Assembly (NCBI GenBank): GCA_947498325.1 | Contig: CANMKE010000043.1 | Span: 1-35,217, forward strand | Length of the DNA: 35,217 nt | From: an uncultured Persicobacter sp. | Lineage (GTDB): Bacteria; Bacteroidota; Bacteroidia; Cytophagales; Cyclobacteriaceae | Direction: 5' to 3' | Shown: positions 15,680 to 24,217 of the stretch, piece after piece | Layout of the letters: each line of letters begins with the position of its first letter | Numbering within the stretch: the stretch's first letter is position 1 | Notes under the pieces: model-generated | The model's database searches: none | What the model was told of the DNA's origin: nothing | The model's input: only the letters and a program-made list of their open reading frames with translations | Translations under genes and position numbers: made by a program

Positions 15680-16354
15680 ATGAGTATCAGTAAAAATATT
15701 GCCGATTTTAATCATCAGCTTGAAGGCACTTCTGCCCGACTTATTGCCGTCAGTAAAACCAAACCACAGGAAGCCATTGAAGAGGCTTATGCGGCCGGCC
15801 AGCGTGCCTTTGGTGAAAATAAAGTTCAGGAAATGGCCGACAAGGCGGCCAACTTGCCCAAAGATATTGAGTGGCACCAGATTGGGCATCTGCAAACCAA
15901 CAAGGTGAAATATCTGGCTCCTTTCGTAGCCCTTATTCATTCTGTAGATAGCATTAAAGTACTGAAAGAGATCAATAAGCAGGCAAAAAAGGTCGATCGC
16001 ATTATCGATTGCCTGCTTCAGGTACATATTGCCGAAGAGGAGAGCAAATTCGGTTTATCTTATGAAGAAACGGCCGACATTCTTTGTGAGATCGCCAAAG
16101 ACTATCAAAACATACGCATCACTGGGCTGATGGGCATGGCGACCAATACCGACAACGAGCAACAGGTCCGTAAAGAGTTTGCAGGGCTGAAAAAATTTTT
16201 TGAGACCCATAAGACCAAAGACCTGTGCCCAAATGTTGCGCTTCAGGAGATCAGTATGGGGATGAGTGGTGATTATAAAATTGCTATTGAAGAAGGCAGT
16301 ACGATGGTCCGTGTAGGGTCCTCTATTTTCGGCCATCGGAATTACGATCAATAA
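15680..16354 (+). CDS. yggS: YggS/PROSC family PLP homeostasis protein
   Basis: This 224-residue single-domain TIM-barrel protein binds pyridoxal 5'-phosphate. The Schiff-base lysine is K26 in VSKTKP. Other family signatures are FGENKVQE near 43-50, WHQIGHLQTNK near 64-74, GLMGMAT near 137-143, SMGMSGDY, and the phosphate-binding end EGSTMVRVGSSIFG. Members buffer PLP and maintain B6-vitamer and amino-acid balance without known catalysis. Length and motifs are normal. It is monocistronic and shares a bidirectional terminator with the converging DUF1573 gene. Confidence 0.95.
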   Translation: MSISKNIADFNHQLEGTSARLIAVSKTKPQEAIEEAYAAGQRAFGENKVQEMADKAANLPKDIEWHQIGHLQTNKVKYLAPFVALIHSVDSIKVLKEINKQAKKVDRIIDCLLQVHIAEEESKFGLSYEETADILCEIAKDYQNIRITGLMGMATNTDNEQQVRKEFAGLKKFFETHKTKDLCPNVALQEISMGMSGDYKIAIEEGSTMVRVGSSIFGHRNYDQ

Positions 16355-16361
16355 TTGAGCA

Positions 16362-16402
16362 AAAAAAATCCCCAAGCCTGACAAAAGCTTGGGGATTTTT
16401 TT
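16362..16402. terminator. Bidirectional terminator between yggS and the DUF1573 gene
   Basis: AAAATCCCCAAGC pairs with GCTTGGGGATTTT (13 bp) around a 9-nt loop. T-runs of seven or more are present on both strands. Confidence 0.93.
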
Positions 16403-16416
16403 AATTAACGCGATTG

Positions 16417-17493
16417 CTATTTTTCAATCACTTTACCTTTCAGTGTTACCACCTGTGTAGGCTTCTGAGGGTCGTTGGTGAAAATCGTCACCGTTTTATA
16501 TTGGTTGCCCCGACGTCCTTTTGAATTGAACACCACCTTGATCACAGAAGCTTCGCCTGGAGCCAATGTTGATTTTGGCAGCTCAGGCACTGTACAGCCA
16601 CAGTTGGCTTTGGTCTTGCGGATCTCCAAAGGCTGCTGCCCCGTATTTCGGATCGCAAACTCATGGCTCACTTTCTCGCCTTCATTCACTGAACCGAACT
16701 CATAAACAGCACCTGCAATCGACAAATGTGGCGCTTTTGCCATCTCTGCCGCCGACATTGGAGGGAAGTACTCCTCGATTGTCGCAACAACACGCAATGA
16801 TTTTTTCCCGTTTGTGCCTTCTTCATCTGTGTTAATAATCACCTGATCGCTCAGGAATCCCAGATCATTTTTCGCCTTAGCATTATAAGTAACCGAAACT
16901 TGTGCTTTTTCCGCAGGGGCTAAAGTTTTTTTGCTGAAGGTAATTTTGATATGCGAAGGTGTTTTTGCGCCAAGGAAAGTTAATGGTTTTTCCGAGTCGT
17001 TCATCACATCAAAAGTCTTGGTGGTCGCCTTATCGTCAGTCAGTTTACCCATGTTGAATGAGCGGTACTTTACACGCATAGCCCCCATTTTCGTAGGGAG
17101 GTCATCCTTTGGGGTGCGTGGCTTAGGCTTCACATTACCTTTAATGTACAAATACTGAATATTCGGACTGGCATTAGAGGTAATGGTCAAAGATTTATGG
17201 AATGCACCAGGGCGTCCTTTTGGGTTATATGATGCTTTAATGAAACCATCTTTACCCGGTAAGATCGGATCTTTAGACCAGGCAGGGGTCGTACACCCAC
17301 AAGAAGCACGCACATTGGAAATCTGAACAGGCACTTGTCCATCATTTTTGAAATGAAAAGTATAGCTCACTGGCCCATCAACTTCTTCAATGTTACCAAA
17401 GTCATGGTCACTTTCCTTAAAGGTTATCTTTGCCTGAGCCAAAGCACTGAAGCTGATGAGCATGGCCGCAAAAAAGAAAACTAAATTTCTCAT
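16417..17493 (-). CDS. Secreted protein with two DUF1573 domains
   Basis: This 358-residue protein has a signal peptide (cleavage near SALAQA). An N-terminal DUF1573 domain (about 23-120) has HDFGNIEEVDGPVSYTFHFKN and the ASCGCTTP motif. A divergent middle beta-domain (about 135-240) follows, then a C-terminal DUF1573 domain (about 258-356) with YEFGSVNEGEKVSHEF and ANCGCTVP. DUF1573 is an Ig-like beta-sandwich, abundant in Bacteroidota and exported to the periplasm or beyond; its role is unknown. The Cys-Gly-Cys in each outer domain is characteristic of the family. The gene is single, with its own promoter at 17567-17597. Confidence 0.88.
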   Translation of the reverse strand: MRNLVFFFAAMLISFSALAQAKITFKESDHDFGNIEEVDGPVSYTFHFKNDGQVPVQISNVRASCGCTTPAWSKDPILPGKDGFIKASYNPKGRPGAFHKSLTITSNASPNIQYLYIKGNVKPKPRTPKDDLPTKMGAMRVKYRSFNMGKLTDDKATTKTFDVMNDSEKPLTFLGAKTPSHIKITFSKKTLAPAEKAQVSVTYNAKAKNDLGFLSDQVIINTDEEGTNGKKSLRVVATIEEYFPPMSAAEMAKAPHLSIAGAVYEFGSVNEGEKVSHEFAIRNTGQQPLEIRKTKANCGCTVPELPKSTLAPGEASVIKVVFNSKGRRGNQYKTVTIFTNDPQKPTQVVTLKGKVIEK

Positions 17494-17566
17494 AATAAAT
17501 ATTTCTTCGTTTCAGGTTATTTTTGGGAATAAAGAACAAGCCCGCAGCAGGGGCTATTACATTATT

Positions 17567-17597
17567 CAAATATATCAACTATTTTCATATTCTTGAA
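17567..17597 (-). promoter_or_regulatory. Promoter of the DUF1573 gene
   Basis: On the minus strand TATATTTG (17567-17574) matches TAnnTTTG exactly. The -33 position 20 bp further up reads TTC instead of TTG. The leader would be about 65 nt. Confidence 0.55.
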
Positions 17598-17775
17598 CCT
17601 TCCAAGGCCCATATTGGTCAAAGTCTTCCTCCTTTCACATAATTTAACGCTCAGAAGGTCCCGCTCATCAATTCTTCAATGAATTTTATTAACTTGCATC
17701 AAGATCAACAAAGCCTTTTACGGCTGATGATCTTTCAATAGACTTTTTCTTTTATATAATAAACAAAATAAATCC

Positions 17776-18768
17776 ATGGCTCGGATTTTAACTGGTATTC
17801 AAAGCTCGGGGGGTACTCCTGAGCAGCCCGGACGCCCGCATTTGGGAAATATTCTTGGTGCAATCTTGCCTGCTATCGAGTTGGCAGAAAAGGAGCAGAA
17901 TGAAGCACTCTACTTCATCGCTGATTTACATTCGATGACCACCATTAAGGACGCAGGTCTTCGTCGTCAGAATGTACTCAATGTGGCAGCTACCTGGCTG
18001 GCTTTTGGTCTTGATGTTGAAAAAAATATCTTCTACCGCCAGTCTCGTATTCCTGAAACCGCGGAGCTTACCTGGTTTTTGAGCTGTAACACGCCATTTC
18101 CAATGCTCCAGAACGCCCACTCTTTCAAAGACAAGGCCGACAAGCTTTCGGATGTAAATGCAGGATTGTTCACCTACCCTGTATTGATGGCCGCTGATAT
18201 TTTGCTTTACGATGCCGAGATTGTTCCTGTCGGTAAAGACCAGAAGCAGCATCTTGAAATGACGCGCGACATGGCCAAAAGCATGAACCACCAATATGGT
18301 GAAGAACTGTTCGTTGTTCCTGAAGCGAGCATCAACAAGCAGGTTATGATTGTTCCTGGTACAGATGGCCAAAAGATGAGTAAATCTTACAACAACGTCA
18401 TTGATATCTTCTTGCCTCAAAAGCAATTGAAGAAACAGGTGATGGGCATTGTAACTGATTCGACCCCATTGGAAGAGCCTAAAAACCCTGATACCTGTAA
18501 TGTATTCTCTTTGTATAAGCTGATCGCCTCTGAAGAGCAGATCGCCGAGATGCGTGCTAACTACGAAGGCGGAAACTACGGTTTTGGTCATGCGAAAAAA
18601 GCATTGCTGGAGCTTATCCTCGAGAAATACGAAGCGCCGCGTGAACGCTTTAATTACTATATGGAGAATCTTCAGGAACTGGAAGCTACCCTTGAAAAAG
18701 GAGAGGCCCGTGCCCGTGAGATCGCTCAGAAAAATATTGCCAAATTCAGAACAGCTATGGGGTTATAA
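17776..18768 (+). CDS. trpS: Tryptophan--tRNA ligase
   Basis: This 330-residue class Ic synthetase charges tRNA-Trp. It begins MARILTGIQSSG, has the HIGH-like motif PHLGN at 21-25 and the KMSKS loop exactly at 200-204 (DGQKMSKS). MAADILLYDAEIVPVGKDQKQHLE (about 138-161) is the tryptophan and subunit-interface region; length is normal. Unusually, seven residues GTPEQPG (13-19, positions 17812-17832) sit between GIQSSG and RPHLGN, where the family normally runs straight through. The reading frame is intact, so this is an in-frame insertion in the ATP-binding region. The gene is monocistronic, with a hairpin after its stop. Confidence 0.96.
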   Translation: MARILTGIQSSGGTPEQPGRPHLGNILGAILPAIELAEKEQNEALYFIADLHSMTTIKDAGLRRQNVLNVAATWLAFGLDVEKNIFYRQSRIPETAELTWFLSCNTPFPMLQNAHSFKDKADKLSDVNAGLFTYPVLMAADILLYDAEIVPVGKDQKQHLEMTRDMAKSMNHQYGEELFVVPEASINKQVMIVPGTDGQKMSKSYNNVIDIFLPQKQLKKQVMGIVTDSTPLEEPKNPDTCNVFSLYKLIASEEQIAEMRANYEGGNYGFGHAKKALLELILEKYEAPRERFNYYMENLQELEATLEKGEARAREIAQKNIAKFRTAMGL

Positions 18769-18785
18769 TCCCTTGCGATCAATAT

Positions 18786-18832
18786 AAATAGGCGTACCCG
18801 TTTACAAATCAGACGGAAAGGTATGCCTATTT
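18786..18832 (+). terminator. Long hairpin after trpS
   Basis: AAATAGGC pairs with GCCTATTT (8 bp), followed inward by TACC/GGTA and CGT/ACG around the loop. Only a short T-run follows, so termination strength is uncertain. Confidence 0.55.
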
Positions 18833-18891
18833 ACCATTACAAAGCACTGCCCCAATAGTAAAACCGCCTAATTATTAGTAAATTTCGAGCG

Positions 18892-19278
18892 ATGAAAGAC
18901 TATATGATTCTAATTTTCCCTGAGGGGAACCCTGTGGAAGAAAAAACAGGTGAAAGTCACCGAGGAGATATCAAAGACATCGGTCAGTACCTTGAGCGCC
19001 TTTCGCTGCAAGGCCACCTGAAAGAGGCACAACCACTGGAACCTGGCGCAGTAACTATTCGGGGAACAGAGGGCAATTTCGAGGTCACTTCCCTGCCTCC
19101 CAATCAGGTAGATATCGCAGGTTATTATATGATTACCGCAGACAATATGCAACAGGCGGTTAATATTGCCCAGGGCGACCCACGCTTTGGTGACGGTGCC
19201 TGGCGAATGGAAATCCGTGCGGTGATGCAAATGGGAGGAATTCCCGATGAAGGTGCAATTCTTGACAATTCCCTTTAA
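18892..19278 (+). CDS. YCII-related domain protein
   Basis: This 128-residue cytoplasmic protein starts MKDYMILIFPEGNP. Its layout, with EKTGESHRGDIKDIGQYLER and AGYYMITADNMQQAVNIAQGDPRF, matches the YCII/DGPF-type alpha-beta barrel family (ferredoxin-like dimers). The usual DGPF-like motif is replaced here by an EGNFEV segment. Function in the family is mostly unknown; some members sit near ECF sigma factors, but none is present here. A terminator follows at 19304-19335. Confidence 0.8.
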   Translation: MKDYMILIFPEGNPVEEKTGESHRGDIKDIGQYLERLSLQGHLKEAQPLEPGAVTIRGTEGNFEVTSLPPNQVDIAGYYMITADNMQQAVNIAQGDPRFGDGAWRMEIRAVMQMGGIPDEGAILDNSL

Positions 19279-19303
19279 GCAAGACAAATAAACACAGACG
19301 ATT

Positions 19304-19335
19304 GGCGACTCCACTGGGGCTCGCCTATTTTTTTT
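19304..19335 (+). terminator. Intrinsic terminator after the YCII-domain gene
   Basis: GGCGA/TCGCC continues inward as CTCC/GGGG with a bulged C around an ACT loop, followed by TATTTTTTTT. Confidence 0.8.
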
Positions 19336-19352
19336 ACAGAACCGCGGAGCAT

Positions 19353-19388
19353 AAAAAAGCCCCCTTCAAGCAATGCTCAATGGGGGCT
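19353..19388 (-). terminator. Intrinsic terminator of the acyl-CoA ligase gene
   Basis: On the minus strand AGCCCCC pairs with GGGGGCT and continues inward as TTGAGC/GCTTGA around ATT. Six T follow. It lies next to the converging YCII-gene terminator. Confidence 0.88.
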
Positions 19389-19418
19389 CATAAATTCTCT
19401 CATTTGATCTTCAGCAAA

Positions 19419-21053
19419 TTACATGCCGTAGTTTGGCACATACAAAGGCCTTTTGATTTTCTTGGTCGGTGTTTTGATAAATGGCTCCTCCTGAACTCGG
19501 ATTGCCTTTACCCGCGCAGAGGCCGCCAACTTTTTATTGGTATCTTTCATCACGTCGTTCAGCAGCTTTTGCAAATATTCTTGCATATCCTCATTGCTCA
19601 GATGCGTCCCATTCAGTTCGCCCTCGATATAAGACAAGTCAGGATAAACACGCGCAGTCACCTTATTGTTCTCCGCATAAACCAAAGCCTCCTCCACATA
19701 AAGGGATTCTTTGAGTTTATCTTCAATAACTTCAGGGTAGATATTTTCTCCCGAAGGGCCAATAATCACATTTTTTGAGCGACCACGGATGTATAGGTAA
19801 CCTTCCTCATCCATAAAACCACGATCCCCCGTAATCAGCCAGCCATCTTCCGTAAATACCTCAGCAGTGGCAGCATCGTTTTTCAGGTACCCTTGCATAA
19901 CGTTCGGACCCTTCACCAAAATCTCGCCTACACCCTGTTCATTCGCCTCAACGATTTTAACTGTACAGCCATTGGTGATTAAACCTACAGAGCCCATTTT
20001 TGCTTTCGATGGATGACAACAAGCCACTACGGGCGCTGCCTCTGAGAGTCCGTACCCTGGCGCGAAAGGAATCTTTGCATCGTTCAAAAATTGTTCAACT
20101 TCTCGGTTAAGAGATGCCCCACCGATAATTGCACCACGCAAACGGCCACCAAACATCTTCATGATTTTCGTCCCGATCAAGCGGTAAACCACACGACGAC
20201 CGAGGGAGTTTTTCACCATTTTCGAGAAGATTTTACTCTTGTTGATTTTAGGCAATACCTGCTTGTGGAAGATCTTTTCAAAGATCAAAGGAACCGCACA
20301 AAGCACTGTTGGCCGAACCTCCTCCATCGCTGCCAGCAACAACTTTGGGGTCGGCTTACGGCGAAGGAAGTGAATTTCTGAGCCATGAAATATGCCCCCA
20401 AGGAACATTGCCGTTCCGCCAAAAGCATGCGCCAAAGGCAGGATGCCCAAAACCACAGAACTGGAATCAATGATCCCAATTTGAGAAGAGCTCTCGATGG
20501 CATTGGAAACAATGTTTTTATGGGTAAGCATCACCCCTTTTGAGTGGCCAGTCGTCCCTGAAGTGTAAAGGATTTCCGCCAGGTCGTCTTCCTGCACCTG
20601 CTGCCCTCCAGTTCTTTTCTCAATCGGCTGAAGTGGCTCTGCCACTACTTCCAGCTGGTCAAGACTAAAAACCTTCAGCTTCGGCATACGCGTCAAAGAC
20701 TGAGACTCATATATATTATCAGCAATAAAAATTGCTTTTGCTTCTGAATGTTTGATGATATGATCGATGTCATTGCTCGCCACTTCGTCCATGACAGGCA
20801 CCGCAACAGCGCCCATGGTAGTAACGGCCAAAAAGGCGACACACCAATTTGGTGACGGCGCCCCAAGGATCATTATTCGATCACCATGAATGATGTTCGA
20901 CTCCTCTAACTTTAGGCGGGTATTGACAACCTTACGTCCAAACTCCGCATAAGTAAAAGGGGACTGTCCCACATACGCCAGCGATTGTTTCGCATGATAC
21001 TGCTCAACAACATTGGCAAAAAATTGATCAAGGGTTTGTTTGTTCAATCCCAT
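19419..21053 (-). CDS. Long-chain acyl-CoA ligase (AMP-forming, FadD-like)
   Basis: This 544-residue ANL-superfamily enzyme activates a carboxylic acid, probably a fatty acid, with ATP and CoA. It has the phosphate-loop motif YTSGTTGHSKGVMLTHKN, the adenine-binding GYGLSEAAPV, DGWLITGDRGFMDEEGYLYI with the ribose-binding aspartate, and RGRSKNVIIGPSGENIYP at the hinge. The C-terminal lysine region is IKTPTKKIKR. These are FadD-like features, though chain length cannot be told. It is divergent from the HMG-CoA-lyase-like gene, with its promoter at 21083-21114 and its terminator at 19353-19388. Confidence 0.93.
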   Translation of the reverse strand: MGLNKQTLDQFFANVVEQYHAKQSLAYVGQSPFTYAEFGRKVVNTRLKLEESNIIHGDRIMILGAPSPNWCVAFLAVTTMGAVAVPVMDEVASNDIDHIIKHSEAKAIFIADNIYESQSLTRMPKLKVFSLDQLEVVAEPLQPIEKRTGGQQVQEDDLAEILYTSGTTGHSKGVMLTHKNIVSNAIESSSQIGIIDSSSVVLGILPLAHAFGGTAMFLGGIFHGSEIHFLRRKPTPKLLLAAMEEVRPTVLCAVPLIFEKIFHKQVLPKINKSKIFSKMVKNSLGRRVVYRLIGTKIMKMFGGRLRGAIIGGASLNREVEQFLNDAKIPFAPGYGLSEAAPVVACCHPSKAKMGSVGLITNGCTVKIVEANEQGVGEILVKGPNVMQGYLKNDAATAEVFTEDGWLITGDRGFMDEEGYLYIRGRSKNVIIGPSGENIYPEVIEDKLKESLYVEEALVYAENNKVTARVYPDLSYIEGELNGTHLSNEDMQEYLQKLLNDVMKDTNKKLAASARVKAIRVQEEPFIKTPTKKIKRPLYVPNYGM

Positions 21054-21082
21054 TTTCCTCTGTTATTTTAAATTCAAGACCG

Positions 21083-21114
21083 CAAAAATAAAATAAATGA
21101 TCCGACTTAGCAGG
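21083..21114 (-). promoter_or_regulatory. Promoter of the acyl-CoA ligase gene
   Basis: On the minus strand TATTTTTG (21083-21090) matches TAnnTTTG exactly. CCTG sits at 21111-21114 where TTTG is expected (20-bp spacer). The leader would be about 24 nt. Confidence 0.55.
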
Positions 21115-21263
21115 TAATTTGACATAAAAATTACCCTAAGCGCTAAAATGACACCCACGCAATAATAATAGTATCCAAATCATTACAACATTTATGCGTT
21201 AAGTATCAGTCGGAGCAAAATAACGTTAAAGCAAGAAAGCCTGCAACCATACCTACTCAGCCC

Positions 21264-22145
21264 ATGACCACCCCAAAAATGAAGCACACTCCGATAAGTC
21301 TCATTGAATGTCCTCGCGATGCCATGCAGGGGATTGCGGAATTTATTCCCACTGAAGTAAAGTTAAAGTACCTGCGACAGTTAATCAAGGTCGGTTTTTC
21401 AGCCATTGATTTTGGGAGCTTTGTCAGCCCAAAAGCCATGCCGCAAATGCGCGATACTGCGGAACTGCTCGATGGGTTGGGGGACACTTCCGAACATGAG
21501 CTGATCGCTATTGTTGCGAACCTCCGTGGTGCTGAAGACGCCATTTCGTTCCCTCAGATTACGCACCTCGGCTTCCCTTTATCCATTTCTGAAATATTTC
21601 AGCAACGAAATACCAAAAAAAATATCGATGCCGCCTGGCAGGTGGTCGAACGCTTACAAGCCATGGTGGTCAATCATCAAAAAAAATTGATCGTTTATCT
21701 CTCGATGGCCTTTGGCAACCCCTATGAAGAACCCTATCAGCCTTCGCTACTTCGTGCATTTATCGAACGTCTCCGCAATATAGGCGTAGAAACCATCATG
21801 ATTTCTGACACCATTGGCGCAGCAAGCCCCGACCTCATCAAGGAGGTTTTCTCGCAATACATCCCTCAATATCCACAACTTGAAATTGGCACACACCTCC
21901 ACGCAACGCCTGTTCATCAGAAAGAAAAAATCATGGCGGCACTCCAATCGGGTGTTCGCAGATTTGATGGTGCTATTGGTGGTTATGGAGGTTGCCCGAT
22001 GGCCAAAGAAGAGTTGACAGGCAACCTGGATACCCTCCAGCTTATTCATTGCCTGAAAGATCAAGATGTGAATTTAGCACTCGATGAGCAGGCTTTAGCG
22101 AAAGCCAAACAACTCAATCAGGAGATATTTAATCAATATTTATAA
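21264..22145 (+). CDS. Hydroxymethylglutaryl-CoA lyase-like enzyme
   Basis: This 293-residue DRE-TIM metallolyase resembles HMG-CoA lyase. ECPRDAMQG (15-23) takes the place of the usual E-V-G-P-R-D-G-L-Q, keeping Arg18, Asp19 and Gln22. SMAFGNPYEEPY (147-158) corresponds to the family's S-x-x-F-G-C-P-Y-E segment. SDTIGAASP (181-189), metal ligands H211 and H213 in HLHATP, and the catalytic-loop cysteine Cys244 in GGYGGCPMAK are present. HMG-CoA lyase cleaves HMG-CoA to acetyl-CoA and acetoacetate in leucine catabolism. The altered N-terminal motif leaves room for another acyl-CoA substrate. Alternative start: ATG 21279. Confidence 0.85.
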   Translation: MTTPKMKHTPISLIECPRDAMQGIAEFIPTEVKLKYLRQLIKVGFSAIDFGSFVSPKAMPQMRDTAELLDGLGDTSEHELIAIVANLRGAEDAISFPQITHLGFPLSISEIFQQRNTKKNIDAAWQVVERLQAMVVNHQKKLIVYLSMAFGNPYEEPYQPSLLRAFIERLRNIGVETIMISDTIGAASPDLIKEVFSQYIPQYPQLEIGTHLHATPVHQKEKIMAALQSGVRRFDGAIGGYGGCPMAKEELTGNLDTLQLIHCLKDQDVNLALDEQALAKAKQLNQEIFNQYL

Positions 22146-22146
22146 A

Positions 22147-22181
22147 AAAACACCTTGTGAAAAAGACTCACAAGGTGTTTT
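22147..22181. terminator. Terminator between the lyase-like and 544-residue lipoprotein genes
   Basis: AAAACACCTTGTGA pairs perfectly with TCACAAGGTGTTTT (14 bp) around AAAAGAC. The minus-strand T-run is long (seven) and the plus-strand run is four, so it serves both converging genes but suits the minus one best. Confidence 0.9.
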
Positions 22182-22202
22182 AAAGGCTATCGGTTTACGA
22201 CT

Positions 22203-23837
22203 TTAAATCGCATCAGTGTTCGTATCATCCAGTACTTGAGGATCATACAGCCAAAATCTCTCTTGATCCGACAGTTTAATGAATAAATAGTTAGGCTGAA
22301 CTTCTATATATTGTTCATCCGAAATTCTAATGCTTGAGCTGTACTCAAAGGCATCAATTTCCTGGTTATCAATCAAGACCTCTTTACTCCATTCACCGAA
22401 GTAGAACATATCTTTTACAAGACTTACCTTTTTATTTGTAAAATCTATTTTCAGGTCATAGCAGGCCAACACTTCTGAGGTTTCTTTATGATCTTTCCAT
22501 ACAAATTCGTTGTTTTCACTTCTCAGCGTGAAAAACTCCAAATCACCATTCACATGAACATTATCCTCAATAAGATCACGGATATCACTATAGTGATAAT
22601 CATCCAAATTATCCGAGGAAACTGTCGTGAAATCATTCACGGATTGATCAAAATCATTGACCACCTCTTTGGCGTCGTTAATATTATAAGTGAAGCCGTA
22701 ATAAAAATGATAATTGAGATCCTCCACACTCAAATAATCATTGATTTCATGCTTTTCCACGAATTTATTTCCATAAAATGCAATGTAGGCATCGCCCTTG
22801 CCTTTTGAATAACTCGTTATGCTACCCTCAACCTCAATTTCATCGTTGTAATCCAGCCCATACTTGTTGATCCAATCTGCTTTTCCTCCGTTCCACACTA
22901 CAGCATTTACCTTACTCAACGCATTAATCTCCTGCAAACTAAATTTGGACTCCGTAACCTTCGCCTGAAATGCTTTTTTGATTTCATTGTAGTTATGGAC
23001 CGTTGTATTGGGTGTTCTATCATAATAAGTTCTCCACTGCTGAAGATCATCAACGAAATCTGCCCAACTGCCCTCGCTAAATTCATCTTGATACATCCCT
23101 TCCATCAAAGCATTTCCTTTTTCATTCAGGGCAACATAATCTTTCATGGGCAGCGTTGCCGCATACATTTCCAAATCATTGGCAAATCGGCGCAAACGGA
23201 TAATTTCTCCCACTTGGGCATCACCCATATCTTCAGAGGAAGTTATTTTTTCCCATACAACCCCGGGCATTTTTACATCAAAATCAAAAAAGTCTTCACG
23301 AACATAATCCTCTGTATCTACATCATATATTGTATTCTCATAGATAAAATCACCTTGAGAAAAACGATGCTCATATTCATTTACAATTCGGATCACCATA
23401 ACAGGCTGATAAAGGGATTCATATTTGCCAAGGATTTCATCAACAGAACTTGCTTTGAAGAAATTGAGGTCTTCATTAATCGTTTCATTTAGCGCATCAA
23501 TGGTCGTTGTCAAACTCGCTAAACCTGCATCCATACGGCTGGCATCCAAGCTTCTCAATGAGGATTTCAAGGAATCTACCAAACTCAGCCCACCTGTAAT
23601 TTGTGCATTGAGTGCGTTATATTCCTCTGCTGACCAGTAAAGATCTCTGCGGTCTTCCTCCACGGTCATTTGCATGGCAAGCAAACCATCCTCCTTGCGG
23701 TTAAGGTCACTCATATAGGATTCCGTGAGGAACACATCCTGGTTTAGACTGTCAATGTTCTCATTAACACTCTTATTACAGGCGAAATTGGCCAAAAGCA
23801 CCAAAAGTAGCAGTGGGTAACTTAAATTTTTCATCAT
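22203..23837 (-). CDS. Unrecognised large lipoprotein
   Basis: I do not recognise this 544-residue protein. It starts with a hydrophobic signal (residues 5-19) followed by Cys20 (LLANFAC), so it is probably a lipoprotein. Residues 25-130 are helical and charged and look coiled-coil-like (YMSDLNRKEDGLLAMQM; SLVDSLKSSLRSLDASRM). The middle and C-terminal parts are rich in Asp, Glu, Asn, Tyr and Phe and look beta-rich, with repeated aromatic/acidic motifs (DFFDFDVKMPG; NYHFYYGFTYNIND; MFYFGEWSKEV). No catalytic motif is seen. It is acidic overall. The upstream region is unusually long and has a palindromic element at 24084-24117. It may be restricted to close relatives. Confidence 0.65.
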   Translation of the reverse strand: MMKNLSYPLLLLVLLANFACNKSVNENIDSLNQDVFLTESYMSDLNRKEDGLLAMQMTVEEDRRDLYWSAEEYNALNAQITGGLSLVDSLKSSLRSLDASRMDAGLASLTTTIDALNETINEDLNFFKASSVDEILGKYESLYQPVMVIRIVNEYEHRFSQGDFIYENTIYDVDTEDYVREDFFDFDVKMPGVVWEKITSSEDMGDAQVGEIIRLRRFANDLEMYAATLPMKDYVALNEKGNALMEGMYQDEFSEGSWADFVDDLQQWRTYYDRTPNTTVHNYNEIKKAFQAKVTESKFSLQEINALSKVNAVVWNGGKADWINKYGLDYNDEIEVEGSITSYSKGKGDAYIAFYGNKFVEKHEINDYLSVEDLNYHFYYGFTYNINDAKEVVNDFDQSVNDFTTVSSDNLDDYHYSDIRDLIEDNVHVNGDLEFFTLRSENNEFVWKDHKETSEVLACYDLKIDFTNKKVSLVKDMFYFGEWSKEVLIDNQEIDAFEYSSSIRISDEQYIEVQPNYLFIKLSDQERFWLYDPQVLDDTNTDAI

Positions 23838-24217
23838 TAAATAGGTTATGTTAGTTTATGATGAGGGCAAATTGCAGGATCTTTTTCAGCCAAAAAAACC
23901 GAAACACCCGAATACTACCATTCCACAGAATAAAACTTAACCACTAATTTATATGACAAAAACATTCGTAAACTTATGAATATTACCCCTGCATCATGAA
24001 GCCCCCCGAACAGTTCTTCGCTGAAATTCACTCAATTGAGCACAAAAATGAGTCATTTGTCATATAAAATTTAAAACAAACCTAAAATTACCACATTGGT
24101 CAAATATTGGTAATTTTTCACATGCTTTGAGAAATATCACCTATTTAATATAAATTTACACTTTAGATGCAATAATATATTATGAATCTTCTGACCATCA
24201 CTTTGCACGGAACGCCA
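23838..24217. other. 380-bp intergenic region between lipoprotein and peroxiredoxin-like genes
   Basis: No supported gene. It is A/T-rich. It holds a perfect minus-strand -7 match TAGGTTTG at 24077-24084, overlapped by a 10-bp inverted repeat at 24084-24117. Only tiny reading frames occur, the longest noted being 23 codons at 23996 on the plus strand, and none looks genic. Confidence 0.5.
24077..24117 (-). promoter_or_regulatory. Candidate promoter and overlapping inverted repeat for the lipoprotein gene
   Basis: On the minus strand TAGGTTTG (24077-24084) is a perfect -7 box; a TTTG lies 16 bp upstream, shorter than usual. The inverted repeat AAAATTACCA/TGGTAATTTT (24084-24093 and 24108-24117) covers the spacer and -33 region, where an operator would sit. 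The leader would be about 230 nt. Confidence 0.35.

Noticed and set aside
19302..19778. Plus-strand reading frame of 158 codons
   Set aside because: It overlaps two terminators and the 3' part of the acyl-CoA ligase gene, and has no protein-like features.
23996..24067. Small plus-strand frame of 23 codons (MKPPEQFF...)
   Set aside because: It has no promoter or conservation evidence and is about the length expected by chance.
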